Origin: UBA6080 sp964607515
GTDB taxonomy: Bacteria; Fermentibacterota; Fermentibacteria; Fermentibacterales; JCC-6
Assembly (NCBI GenBank): GCA_964607515.1
Contig: CAZSKU010000004.1
Coordinates: 1 to 64,000, forward strand
Length of the DNA: 64,000 bases
Direction: 5' to 3'
This document shows positions 9,490 to 17,397 of the stretch, piece after piece. The first letter of the stretch is position 1; the number at the start of each line of letters is the position of its first letter. Made by a program: the position numbers and the translations under genes. The notes below the pieces were generated by a model. It worked only from the letters and a program-made list of their open reading frames with translations, was not told the origin of the DNA and did not search any database.

Positions 9490-9560
9490 CTTCGTACTCG
9501 ATATTATTTGTCCTCCATTCTATAACAAACGAAATGATAATATAAATATAACATCTGAGT
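9490..9560. promoter_or_regulatory. AT-rich divergent promoter region
   Basis: The gap between the GNAT gene (leftward) and the FIST gene (rightward) has a roughly 60-bp AT-rich core with several TATA-like hexamers (ATATTA, TATAAC, ATAATATAAATATAAC). It contrasts sharply with the GC-rich flanks. It probably holds promoters for both directions; I cannot assign exact boxes. Confidence 0.45.
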
Positions 9561-9657
9561 TTTCGAGGTCAACTCCGGCGGGTCGGTTGCCTCGCCCGAA
9601 CACTTGGCAATCGCAATCATCTTGGTTACTATTCCCTGCAGGGGGGAGGACGGACTT

Positions 9658-10875
9658 ATGTCCACCAGAATGGCTACCGGCCTCTCTGGGCTGAAGAACT
9701 GCGAGACCGCGGCGGCTTCGGCGCTGAAGGAAGCGCAGGAAAAACTCGGAGGGACCCCTCCGGGACTGGCGCTGGTGCACGCCTCATCCAGTTGCGACTA
9801 CCAGAAGGTTCTGGAATTGGCGAAGAAGACCCTGGGGCACGTACCCCTGGTGGGGTGTTCCACAGCTGGGCATTTCACGGAGAACAGGATGGGGCCCGGA
9901 GGCATCGCCGTGGCCCTTATCTCCTCGAACTCCATGACCTTCTCCACCGCCATGGCCAGCGGTCTTCGGGCCGATCCCGAGGGGGTGGTGAGAACCCTCG
10001 CCCAGAGCATTCCCACGGTGCCGGAGGGTCGCCACCTCACAGCGGTTCTGTTCGCCGACGGTCTCTCGGGTACCGGCGAAGAACTTACCATTTTCGCCTC
10101 GAGGCTTTTCGAGCGTTTCGCGGGATGCCCTGTCACCCTTATAGGGGGTTTCGCCGGGGACGACCTGCATTTCCGGGAGACCAGAGTTTTCCATGAAACC
10201 GGTCACGCTCCGGATGCCGCTGCGGTGTGCTTCATCACCTCCGAACGGCCTTTCCCCACGGGAGTAAGGCACGGCCACAAACCTTTGAGCAAGTCCCACA
10301 CCGTAACTTCGGCCCGGGGAAACCACCTGATAGAGGTGGACGGCCTGCCCGCATGGGAAGTCTGGTCCAGGGAAACCGGGTATGCGCTGGAAAAGCTGAA
10401 GGCCAGGTACAGGATCGGAAGTCCCGAGGAGTTTTCGGCACTGGTTCTGGGCAACTTCGAACTGGGGCTCTGCACCGACGGCGAAGACTACAAGATCAGG
10501 TTCCCCATGGCCGTCAACCCTGATGGATCCATGGTCTTCACCTGTTCCATACCCCAGGGATCGGTGTTCCGGATCATGGACGGCAGTGAGACGGACTCCC
10601 AGGTGGAGGCTTCCTCGAGGGCCGCCGCGGATGCGCTAAAGGCGGCGGAAATCTCGGGAATCGGCAATTCGGCGGGGATGATGGTTTTCGAGTGCGGTGT
10701 CCGGCTGGCCCTTCTTCAGGACGACTTCATCAGGGCCATCGAGGCTTACCGGCGGATAGTTCCGGGGATACCCGTCATCGGATGGGAGACTTACGGAGAG
10801 ATCAGAATGAATCCCGGCGGATACAGCGGCTTCCACAATACCACCACTGTGGTGGCGCTGGTTCCGGAGGACTGA
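9658..10875 (+). CDS. FIST-domain sensory protein
   Basis: The start is the ATG at 9658, with GGGGGGAGGA 7 bp upstream; an in-frame codon at 9604 lacks such a site. The 405-residue protein matches FIST N plus FIST C. The N-terminal half has GLALVHASSSCDY, VPLVGCSTAGHFTENRM and LIGGFAGDD; the C-terminal half has VFECGVRLAL and GWETYGEIRMNPG. FIST domains are predicted small-ligand (amino-acid-like) sensors linked to signalling genes. Five bp downstream begins a hybrid histidine kinase, so FIST probably supplies the input. No signal peptide or transmembrane segment is seen, so it should be cytoplasmic. Confidence 0.9.
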   Translation: MSTRMATGLSGLKNCETAAASALKEAQEKLGGTPPGLALVHASSSCDYQKVLELAKKTLGHVPLVGCSTAGHFTENRMGPGGIAVALISSNSMTFSTAMASGLRADPEGVVRTLAQSIPTVPEGRHLTAVLFADGLSGTGEELTIFASRLFERFAGCPVTLIGGFAGDDLHFRETRVFHETGHAPDAAAVCFITSERPFPTGVRHGHKPLSKSHTVTSARGNHLIEVDGLPAWEVWSRETGYALEKLKARYRIGSPEEFSALVLGNFELGLCTDGEDYKIRFPMAVNPDGSMVFTCSIPQGSVFRIMDGSETDSQVEASSRAAADALKAAEISGIGNSAGMMVFECGVRLALLQDDFIRAIEAYRRIVPGIPVIGWETYGEIRMNPGGYSGFHNTTTVVALVPED

Positions 10876-10880
10876 TCGAG

Positions 10881-12695
10881 ATGGAGCCAAAACCGCCGTT
10901 TCTCTTCGAAACCGACGCCACAGTTGACGTCAGGGAGCTGGAAATGGCCCTGGCCGAGAGCGCCGGCATAGAGGTGGCCAGAGCAAGGGTCGCCGAGGCC
11001 CTGGAAGCCGCTGCAATTCCGGCTTCGGAATCCATCACCACCCAGCAGGCGGGAAAGGTCTGCTCGACTCTCATGAGGCAGGGCGGCCTGATAGCCATGG
11101 TGGCCGAAACCTTCCTCAACAGCTTGGAAAAGCGCCTTCTCAGGTCCGTGGAGCAGTCGCTGTGGCGCTCCGAGGAGATGCTGGGAATCCTCATCAACAC
11201 CATTCCCACTGCGATCTACATGAAGGACGCCCACTGCAGGATAATCCTGGTGAACGAAGCCTTCGAGAAAATCTCCGGCACTCCCCGGGAAAGGATCATC
11301 GGGGAGATGGAGAGGAGTTTCCTTCCCGAGACCTTCGCTCAGGAAAACGGACGGGTGGACGGGTGGGTTCTTTCCAGTGGAAAGCAGTTCAGGCACGAGA
11401 TTACACTGGAGACGGAAGAATCGCACAGAGTATTTGAATCCGTGAAATCGCCGGTCCGAAGCAGCGACGGCGAAACAGTCGGGCTGTTGGGGGTGATGAA
11501 CGATGTCACCGACTCGAAACTGATGCAGGAAGAACTCCTGAAGGCTGTGAGGTTGGAATCGGTGGGTCAGTTGGCGGGAGGCATCGCCCACGACTTCAAC
11601 AACCTCCTGACGGTGATCATCGGGGCGGCATCCCTGGCCGCGGTCAAGGCGGGCCAGGGGGAGAACCCGTCGGACACCCTGGAACGCCTTCAGGAAGCGG
11701 CGCAGAAGGCCAAGTCCCTGACTCAGAGGCTGCTCACCTTCAGCACCGGCGGCGCCCCGGTGAAGAGCATGGTCAACTTCAGGGAACTCCTGGAGGAGGC
11801 CGTGGAGCTGGCCCTGTCGGGAACCAGGATCCGGTGCGTCTTCGAGTTCCCCCCGGAGCTTCACCAGGTCCACTGCGACAGGGGGCAGCTCATCCAGGCC
11901 ATCCACAGCATCGTCAACAACGCTGTCCAGGCCATGCCCGCGGGAGGGACCATCACCGTCACGGCGAAGAACGTGGAAGTCTGCGACTCCCGAAGGATGG
12001 AACGAAAGGACGGCGCCGAGAGCCTGCCCCTGGAGTCCGGCAGTTACCTGAGATTCTGCATCCGCGATCACGGAGAGGGAATCCCTAAAAACATACAGAA
12101 CAGGATATTCGACCCCTATTTCACCACCCGTGACAAATCCACGGGCCTAGGGCTGCCAACCGCCTACAGCGTTCTTCGCCGGCATCGGGGCTTTCTTAGG
12201 TACGAGCCTCCTCCAGGTGGCGGAGCGGCCTTTTACGGCTACCTTCCCTCCGCCGGCACCTCTTCTCCGCAGGAGGAACCGGGACAGGGCCGGGAAAGAA
12301 GACTCAGGGTGCTGGTAATGGACGACGAGCCCATGGTTCTGGAGGTGGTGGGGGAGATGCTGGAAACCCTCGGCCATACGGTGGAGCTGGCGGAGGACGG
12401 CGGAGCGGCGTTGAGGATTTTCCAGAACGCTCTCGATTCCGGCAATCCCTTCGACCTTCTCATCCTCGACCTGACGGTGCCGGGAGGCATGGGGGGGGAG
12501 GACACCCTCAAGATCCTCCTGGAGAAACACCCCGGTGTAAAGGCCTTCGTATCAAGCGGCTACTCCAACAACCCGGTGATGGCCAACTACGCAAGACACC
12601 GCTTTGCAGGGGTCATGGCGAAACCCTACCGCCTTGAGCACCTGAAAGACAAACTCGAGGAGTTCATCGCCGGCAGGTTCGGCGACCAGGAATAA
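10881..12695 (+). CDS. Hybrid sensor histidine kinase (PAS-HisKA-HATPase-REC)
   Basis: The start is the ATG at 10881, with GGAGG 10 bp upstream. The 604-residue product has an N-terminal helical region (1-100), a PAS domain (about 105-225, MLGILINTIPTAIYMKDA), a HisKA helix with the phospho-acceptor His237 in AGGIAHDFNN, and a HATPase domain with an N box (IVNNAVQAM) and G boxes (DHGEGIP, STGLGLP). A receiver domain (about 475-600) has phospho-acceptor Asp530 in LILDLTVPGG and Lys in MAKPYR. It has no transmembrane helix. Paired with the FIST protein, it likely forms a soluble ligand-sensing phosphorelay; the output regulator is not in the window. Confidence 0.92.
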   Translation: MEPKPPFLFETDATVDVRELEMALAESAGIEVARARVAEALEAAAIPASESITTQQAGKVCSTLMRQGGLIAMVAETFLNSLEKRLLRSVEQSLWRSEEMLGILINTIPTAIYMKDAHCRIILVNEAFEKISGTPRERIIGEMERSFLPETFAQENGRVDGWVLSSGKQFRHEITLETEESHRVFESVKSPVRSSDGETVGLLGVMNDVTDSKLMQEELLKAVRLESVGQLAGGIAHDFNNLLTVIIGAASLAAVKAGQGENPSDTLERLQEAAQKAKSLTQRLLTFSTGGAPVKSMVNFRELLEEAVELALSGTRIRCVFEFPPELHQVHCDRGQLIQAIHSIVNNAVQAMPAGGTITVTAKNVEVCDSRRMERKDGAESLPLESGSYLRFCIRDHGEGIPKNIQNRIFDPYFTTRDKSTGLGLPTAYSVLRRHRGFLRYEPPPGGGAAFYGYLPSAGTSSPQEEPGQGRERRLRVLVMDDEPMVLEVVGEMLETLGHTVELAEDGGAALRIFQNALDSGNPFDLLILDLTVPGGMGGEDTLKILLEKHPGVKAFVSSGYSNNPVMANYARHRFAGVMAKPYRLEHLKDKLEEFIAGRFGDQE

Positions 12696-12719
12696 AGAAG
12701 GGGCTTTCCAGGGCTTCTT
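12695..12719. terminator. Possible weak terminator between convergent genes
   Basis: AAGAAG and CTTCTT form a 6-bp stem around a 13-base loop in the 33-bp gap between the kinase and decarboxylase genes. The stem is AT-rich and lacks a long U-tract. Confidence 0.3.
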
Positions 12720-12728
12720 CTGTGCGGT

Positions 12729-14999
12729 CTACTTCAGGCAGTATATCAGAAACCGGTTCACGCCTTCCTCGTCCCGGACCTTGTGGACCCCGTGGATCTC
12801 CCCCTCGAACCCCGGAAACATGGTTTCCAGCTCCTCGACGGCGCAGAGGTAGTCTATGATGTGCCGGGTTTCGGCGGTGATCATCTCACCGGGCATGATA
12901 ATGGGAATGCCGGGGGGGTAGGGTACTACCTGGACCGCTACGGTCCTGTCCTCCAGTGAACGGATGCCTACCCGTTCCACCTCCCCCTTGACCATGCCCC
13001 GATAGGCCTGTGCCGGGGTCATCGCCTGCCTGGGAAGGGTTCTGAAGCAAGACAGCATCCCCTCAACCAGTTTGTACTCCCTGAGGAAGGCGTGCATTCT
13101 CTTGCAGAGCTGCTGGATAGTCATGTCCCCGTACTCGTCTGGGTAATCCTTCACCAGGTCCGGCAGGATCTCCTCAAGTTCAACGTCCTCGTCGTACAGC
13201 TCCTTGAACCGGAAGAGTTCGGCCAGAAGTGTTCCCGACTTGCCCTTGGTGATGCCTATGCTGAACAGCAGCAGCCAGGAATAGTGCCCGGTCTTCTCCA
13301 CCATGATTCCCCGGGACCGGAGCCACATCGTGACTATGGCCGCGGGTATGCCCCAGTTGTCCAGGTGTCCGTCCCTGGTGATCCCGGGGGTTGCGATGGT
13401 GACCTTGAAGGGGTCCAGCATTATGCCGCTGTCGTCCATCTCCTGGAACATGTGCCAGGTGTCGGATTTCTTCAGCATCCACCACTTCTGTTCCGAAAGG
13501 AGAGTCCGGTCCTCCACGTCCGAGAGGCAGTCGGGCTGCCACGCGGTGAACCACCATTTTCTGGAGGGATCCGACTCCGACAGCATTATCTCGCCGTTGA
13601 TGGATGCCATGGTCTTCCTGAAGACCACCGGCTCCCTGAGGGCTTCCTGCATCATCCTGACCCCGGCCTTGCCCTCCATCATCTGGGTTGAGATGTCAAG
13701 AGTTGCGATCATGCCGTACTGGGGCGATGTGGAGCTGTGCATGAGGTATGCTTCGTTGAACACGTCGGGATCAATCTTGCGATCCGATCCGTCCCTGTAA
13801 TGGACCATGGAGGCCTGTGACATGGCGGCCAGCGTCTTGTGGGTGGATTGGGTGGCGAACACCGGCATTCGGGGCTCCCCGTCGTCCGGACGGGCTGTCA
13901 TGGCGTAATGACCCTTGTAGATAGGATGGAAATGGGCATAGGCGAACCAGGCTTCGTCGAAGTGAATTCCGTCCACGACGCCTGAGAGGGCGTCGGTGAT
14001 TCTCACCGTGTCGTAGCACAGACCGTCGTAGGTGCTGTTGGTTATGGCGGCAAGCCTGATCCCGGCGTCCTTGTCCGTGATGAGCGGGCAATCATGGATC
14101 TTGGCTCGGATGGCCTCCCTGCTGAACTCCCTGGGAGAGATGGGCCCGATGGTGCCGTAGGGATTCCTGGTGGGCAGGAAGTAGACCGGTACGGAGTCGC
14201 AGAGGATGATCGCATGGTTGATGCTCTTGTGGCAGTTCCTGTCCACGAGCACCACGTCTCCCCGGGTCACCATCGAGTTCCAGACCATCAGGTTGGCCGC
14301 GCTGGAGCCGTTGGTCACGAAGAAGGTCTGGGAGGCGTTGAACACCCTGGCCGCATGCCTTTCGGCGGCCCCGATGGGTCCCTGGTGGTCAGGGAGGGAA
14401 CCGAGTTCCGGAACCGAAACCGAGAGGTCTGCCCTGAACATGTTTTCGCCGAAGAAATCGAAACATACCTTCCCGGCTGGAGTCTTCATGAAGGCGACTC
14501 CGCCCATGTGCCCCGGGGTGTGCCAGGAGTACCTGTACTCCTCGGAGTACTTGACCAGCTCCCGGAAGAAAACAGGAAGAATCCCTTCAATGTAGGATAG
14601 AGCGGCCTTCTCGATCCGGCCGGCGATGAAGTCGGGGGTGTCCTCCGCCAGCCAGATGTAGCCGTCTATTTCCCTGAGGATGCCGATGGGAAGCTTTTCC
14701 ACGCTGAACCGGTCGGTCATGAGCAGCACCGGCAGCACGTCGCTGAACCTCCGGATGCCCCGGAGAAAGTCCTGGGGGGTGTCGGTTTCCGTGTTCCAGT
14801 CAACCACGGCGCAGCCGAGGTTGGGATGGGTGTGGAAATCACTCAGACCGTCCGTGCAGTTCTGGGCCTTGAGCACCGTGAATCCTGACGCCTCGAGCTT
14901 ATCCGCGATGGCCCGCACCCTTCTTCCCTCCAGGGTGTGGGCTCCTATCTCCCCGCTCACGATGAGAATAGGGAATGAACCCCTGTTTACCGCCTTCAT
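12729..14999 (-). CDS. Orn/Lys/Arg decarboxylase (major, PLP fold type I)
   Basis: A 756-residue enzyme of the bacterial inducible basic amino-acid decarboxylase family. It has an N-terminal receiver-like wing domain (about 10-130), a PLP-binding core with HTPGHMGG near 165, TNGSSAANL, DRNCHKS and FDEAWFAYA, the Schiff-base Lys388 in STHKTLAAMS, and the family C-terminal domain. It decarboxylates ornithine, lysine or arginine to the polyamine, consuming a proton; substrate preference cannot be read here. The length matches the family (710-760). Start: ATG after AGGAGAAGGAG. It stands alone on its strand, convergent with the kinase gene. Confidence 0.93.
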   Translation of the reverse strand: MKAVNRGSFPILIVSGEIGAHTLEGRRVRAIADKLEASGFTVLKAQNCTDGLSDFHTHPNLGCAVVDWNTETDTPQDFLRGIRRFSDVLPVLLMTDRFSVEKLPIGILREIDGYIWLAEDTPDFIAGRIEKAALSYIEGILPVFFRELVKYSEEYRYSWHTPGHMGGVAFMKTPAGKVCFDFFGENMFRADLSVSVPELGSLPDHQGPIGAAERHAARVFNASQTFFVTNGSSAANLMVWNSMVTRGDVVLVDRNCHKSINHAIILCDSVPVYFLPTRNPYGTIGPISPREFSREAIRAKIHDCPLITDKDAGIRLAAITNSTYDGLCYDTVRITDALSGVVDGIHFDEAWFAYAHFHPIYKGHYAMTARPDDGEPRMPVFATQSTHKTLAAMSQASMVHYRDGSDRKIDPDVFNEAYLMHSSTSPQYGMIATLDISTQMMEGKAGVRMMQEALREPVVFRKTMASINGEIMLSESDPSRKWWFTAWQPDCLSDVEDRTLLSEQKWWMLKKSDTWHMFQEMDDSGIMLDPFKVTIATPGITRDGHLDNWGIPAAIVTMWLRSRGIMVEKTGHYSWLLLFSIGITKGKSGTLLAELFRFKELYDEDVELEEILPDLVKDYPDEYGDMTIQQLCKRMHAFLREYKLVEGMLSCFRTLPRQAMTPAQAYRGMVKGEVERVGIRSLEDRTVAVQVVPYPPGIPIIMPGEMITAETRHIIDYLCAVEELETMFPGFEGEIHGVHKVRDEEGVNRFLIYCLK

Positions 15000-15071
15000 G
15001 GCTCCTTCTCCTGAATGACCGAGAATCGGAAGAACCGGTTTTCCGGAATATACAACCGGGACGATGGTGTA

Positions 15072-15098
15072 GGGGACGGACTAAACAAACTCAACAAA
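15072..15098 (+). repeat. 27-bp dispersed repeat, copy B (intergenic)
   Basis: It begins GGGGACGGACTAAAC and ends CTCAACAAA. It lies between the divergent decarboxylase and Omp28-like genes and is followed by an AT-rich hairpin (15101-15123). It is 25/27 identical to copy A and 25/27 to copy C. Unlike those copies it is not within a recognised gene, although the same reading phase would give GDGLNKLNKS. Confidence 0.75.
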
Positions 15099-15100
15099 TC

Positions 15101-15123
15101 ATTGTATCTAATTACCATACAAT
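15101..15123. repeat. AT-rich hairpin beside repeat copy B
   Basis: ATTGTAT and ATACAAT form a perfect 7-bp stem around a 9-base loop, 2 bp after the 27-bp repeat. The following TTTATAAC may form part of a promoter for the Omp28-like gene. The rest of the 240-bp gap (15000-15239) shows no other clear feature. Confidence 0.45.
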
Positions 15124-15239
15124 TGTTTATAACATATGGGATCGATGTTTCAGCCTCAATGAATTGCTCCCCCCGTAAAACCCATTCCCCATTGCGGACA
15201 ATAGCGCCCGCCGCTATATCAAACAGGTGGGAGGGTGAG

Positions 15240-16229
15240 ATGAGAGCATGCGCTGCCATCCTGCTGCTGGTGACCTCCTGGACGTTCTGTTCAGACCGGT
15301 GCGTCCTCATCGAGTTCTTCACCTGGAACGCCAGTCCATATGACCCTCTGGTAGCATCCGATGTGGAGGACTTCCTGGACGAACATCCCGGAACAGCATC
15401 CTTGGTGGCAATACACAACGCAAGTTCTTCCGATCCGGTCTATCAAGGGAATCCCGAACACCATAACGCCAGACGGGCGTACTACGGAATCAGCGGCTAT
15501 CCCACCATTATGCTGGACGGATTCTACGATGTCTGGCCATACGAAGCGCTGTCCGACTTCTATCTGATCAGGGTCAACACGCCCTGTGCCCTGGAGGTTC
15601 AGGTCATCCCCTCCGAGAACTCCACAGAGTACGCTGGAACGATTTCTTTCTACCTTTCCACCGAAAGCGGTCTGGATACGGATGCAAGAATCCATGCCAT
15701 GATCTCAGAGAGTGGAATTCCAGGAACCGGGACGTACTCAGGTTGGTTTTTCAACTACGGACTGCGCTGGAACCTGTTCGGGGCGTACGGTGAACCACTT
15801 ACCTTCGGATCTTCACCGGAAGTTGTGGAGATGTCCGCCGACTACTCCATCGATCCGTCATGGGATTGGAATCAGCTCTATCTGACAACCTTCGTGCAGT
15901 GCGACTCCACCCGGGAAGTAATGAACTCGCACATGATAAAGATGAGCGACCTGGTCTGCACCGGCATCGGCGGGTATGAATGGTCAGTCCCTGAAGAACC
16001 GATTATTCTGCACTCGAATCCAGCCAGCGGTGCCATCCGGTTCACAACCCCCGGCCGAGAACCTCCGGTTGAAGTCAGATTGTACAATCTGCAGGGAACT
16101 CTGATTGAGGTCGCGCAGACAGGACGCGGCAGCTTCACACCCGCATGCAGCGGAGTCTACCTGCTTCGGCTTTCTTTCAGGAACGGTGATTTCTCAACGT
16201 GCAAGGTGGTCTTCTTCACTCGCCGGTAA
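15240..16229 (+). CDS. Omp28-like thioredoxin-fold secreted protein with sorting domain
   Basis: The start is the ATG at 15240, with GTGGGAGGG just upstream; it opens a 329-residue protein with a signal peptide (MRACAAILLLVTSWTF). The early segment VLIEFFTWNASPYD, followed by YYGISGYPTIMLDG, matches the thioredoxin-like fold of Omp28-related proteins (cis-Pro in GYPT). The redox CxxC normally expected after EFFT is replaced by NASPYD, so disulfide exchange is unlikely. The C-terminus has a type A sorting signal (LHSNPASG, LYNLQGTLIE, GVYLLRL). It is probably a surface protein of unknown role. It is monocistronic between the decarboxylase and epimerase genes. Confidence 0.8.
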   Translation: MRACAAILLLVTSWTFCSDRCVLIEFFTWNASPYDPLVASDVEDFLDEHPGTASLVAIHNASSSDPVYQGNPEHHNARRAYYGISGYPTIMLDGFYDVWPYEALSDFYLIRVNTPCALEVQVIPSENSTEYAGTISFYLSTESGLDTDARIHAMISESGIPGTGTYSGWFFNYGLRWNLFGAYGEPLTFGSSPEVVEMSADYSIDPSWDWNQLYLTTFVQCDSTREVMNSHMIKMSDLVCTGIGGYEWSVPEEPIILHSNPASGAIRFTTPGREPPVEVRLYNLQGTLIEVAQTGRGSFTPACSGVYLLRLSFRNGDFSTCKVVFFTRR

Positions 16230-16306
16230 ATCCTACCGCGGGCAACCCTGTCAATGGCCGTGACATCTGCTGGACGATCGAGGATCTGTCGTGAAAGATG
16301 TATGAC

Positions 16307-16319
16307 CATATCTGATATG
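16307..16319. repeat. Short AT-rich inverted repeat beside repeat copy C
   Basis: CATATC-T-GATATG, a 6-bp stem, lies 12 bp from copy C on the same relative side as the palindrome of copy A and the hairpin of copy B. Confidence 0.35.
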
Positions 16320-16331
16320 ACATTACAAAGG

Positions 16332-16358
16332 TTTGTTGCGTTAGTTTAGTCCGTCCCC
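16332..16358 (-). repeat. 27-bp dispersed repeat, copy C (overlaps epimerase 3' end)
   Basis: On the minus strand it begins GGGGACGGACTAAAC and ends GCAACAAA. It is 25/27 identical to copy B. The first part encodes the last epimerase residues (GDGLN) and the TAA stop (16341-16343) lies inside the repeat. Confidence 0.75.
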
Positions 16359-17282
16359 GAACCAGGAGACAGTGCGGGCGAGGCCGTCGGAGAAGGACAT
16401 GATTGGCGAGTAGCCGAGGAGTTCTTCCGCTAGGGAAATGGACGCGCAGGAGTGCATTACGTCTCCCGGTCGGGGATCCCGGTGGACGGGTTCGATCTCG
16501 GGCCGTCCAACCAGCCGGGCTATCTCCCGGGCCAGGGTGTTCACGGTTATCGAGCCCCGGCAGGCCACGTTGATCACACGGCCGGCGGCCTTCGGCGCCT
16601 CAGCCGCCAGGAGGTTGCCGTGAACCACGTTCGCCACGTAGGTAAAATCGCGGCTCTGCTCGCCGGAGCCGTTGATGACCGGGGCGCGGCTCTCCCGCAG
16701 GGCCTTGATGAACAGGGGGATTACTGCTGAATAGGGGCTGTCGGGATCCTGAAACGGGCCGAATACGTTGAAATAGCGCAGGGCCACCGTCTCAAGCCCG
16801 TAGATTCTGTGGAAAACCTGGAAATATGCCTCTCCCGCGAGCTTGCTCACCGCGTAGGGTGAAAGGGGCATCGGGGGCAGGCTCTCATCCTTGATCTCCC
16901 TGGGAGCGTCACCGTAGATGGACGACGAGGAGGCGAACACCACCCGGCGCACACCGGCATCCACCGCGGCATGAAGGATGTTAAGGGTTCCCCCGACGTT
17001 CACTTCGTTGGTGGTGATGGGGTCGGCGACGGACCTGGGGACCGAAGGCAGGGCGCCCTGATGGTATACCACCTCGACGTCCTTCATGGCCTGCATGACT
17101 GTGTGAAAGCTGCGCAGGTCCCCCTCGATTATCTCAATATCGGAAGCCACGTCTTCGAGGTTGCGCCTGTGCCCCGTTGAAAAGTTGTCCAGCACCCTGA
17201 CCCTGCGTCCCCGGCCGAGTAGCTCCCTTACTATGTTGCACCCGATGAAGCCCGCTCCGCCGGTGACCAGATCCGCTTTCAT
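16341..17282 (-). CDS. NAD-dependent sugar-nucleotide epimerase/dehydratase (GalE-like SDR)
   Basis: The start is the ATG at 17282, giving a 313-residue protein of normal GalE-family length; the frame is open further upstream but without family similarity. The Rossmann motif is GGAGFIG near the N-terminus (family pattern GxxGxxG). Catalytic residues are Ser in SSSSIYGD and the YxxxK of YAVSKLAGE. Other family marks include FNVFGP and the C-terminal RPGDVMHS. It probably acts on a UDP- or dTDP-sugar and could serve the polysaccharide locus beginning at about 23.5 kb. The C-terminus ends inside repeat copy C. A promoter candidate lies about 80 bp upstream. Confidence 0.88.
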   Translation of the reverse strand: MKADLVTGGAGFIGCNIVRELLGRGRRVRVLDNFSTGHRRNLEDVASDIEIIEGDLRSFHTVMQAMKDVEVVYHQGALPSVPRSVADPITTNEVNVGGTLNILHAAVDAGVRRVVFASSSSIYGDAPREIKDESLPPMPLSPYAVSKLAGEAYFQVFHRIYGLETVALRYFNVFGPFQDPDSPYSAVIPLFIKALRESRAPVINGSGEQSRDFTYVANVVHGNLLAAEAPKAAGRVINVACRGSITVNTLAREIARLVGRPEIEPVHRDPRPGDVMHSCASISLAEELLGYSPIMSFSDGLARTVSWFGDGLN

Positions 17283-17357
17283 CCCGATAGACCTTTCCCT
17301 TTGTTTCCCGCTTCCGCATCCGGTGTCCGGGACAGCACGGTCCGGCGGGAACATCCT

Positions 17358-17385
17358 AACATAGCCCCCCCGGGATGCGATACAA
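17358..17385 (-). promoter_or_regulatory. Putative promoter for the epimerase gene
   Basis: Minus strand: TTGTAT (17385-17380), 16-bp spacer, TATGTT (17363-17358), about 75 bp upstream of the ATG at 17282. The spacer is GC-rich. Based on hexamer similarity only. Confidence 0.4.
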
Positions 17386-17397
17386 GGCCGCCCATTG

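Noticed and set aside
9648..9656. GGACGGACT before the FIST gene as a fourth repeat copy
   Set aside because: Only nine bases match and the following AACAAA portion is absent; it overlaps the ribosome binding region.
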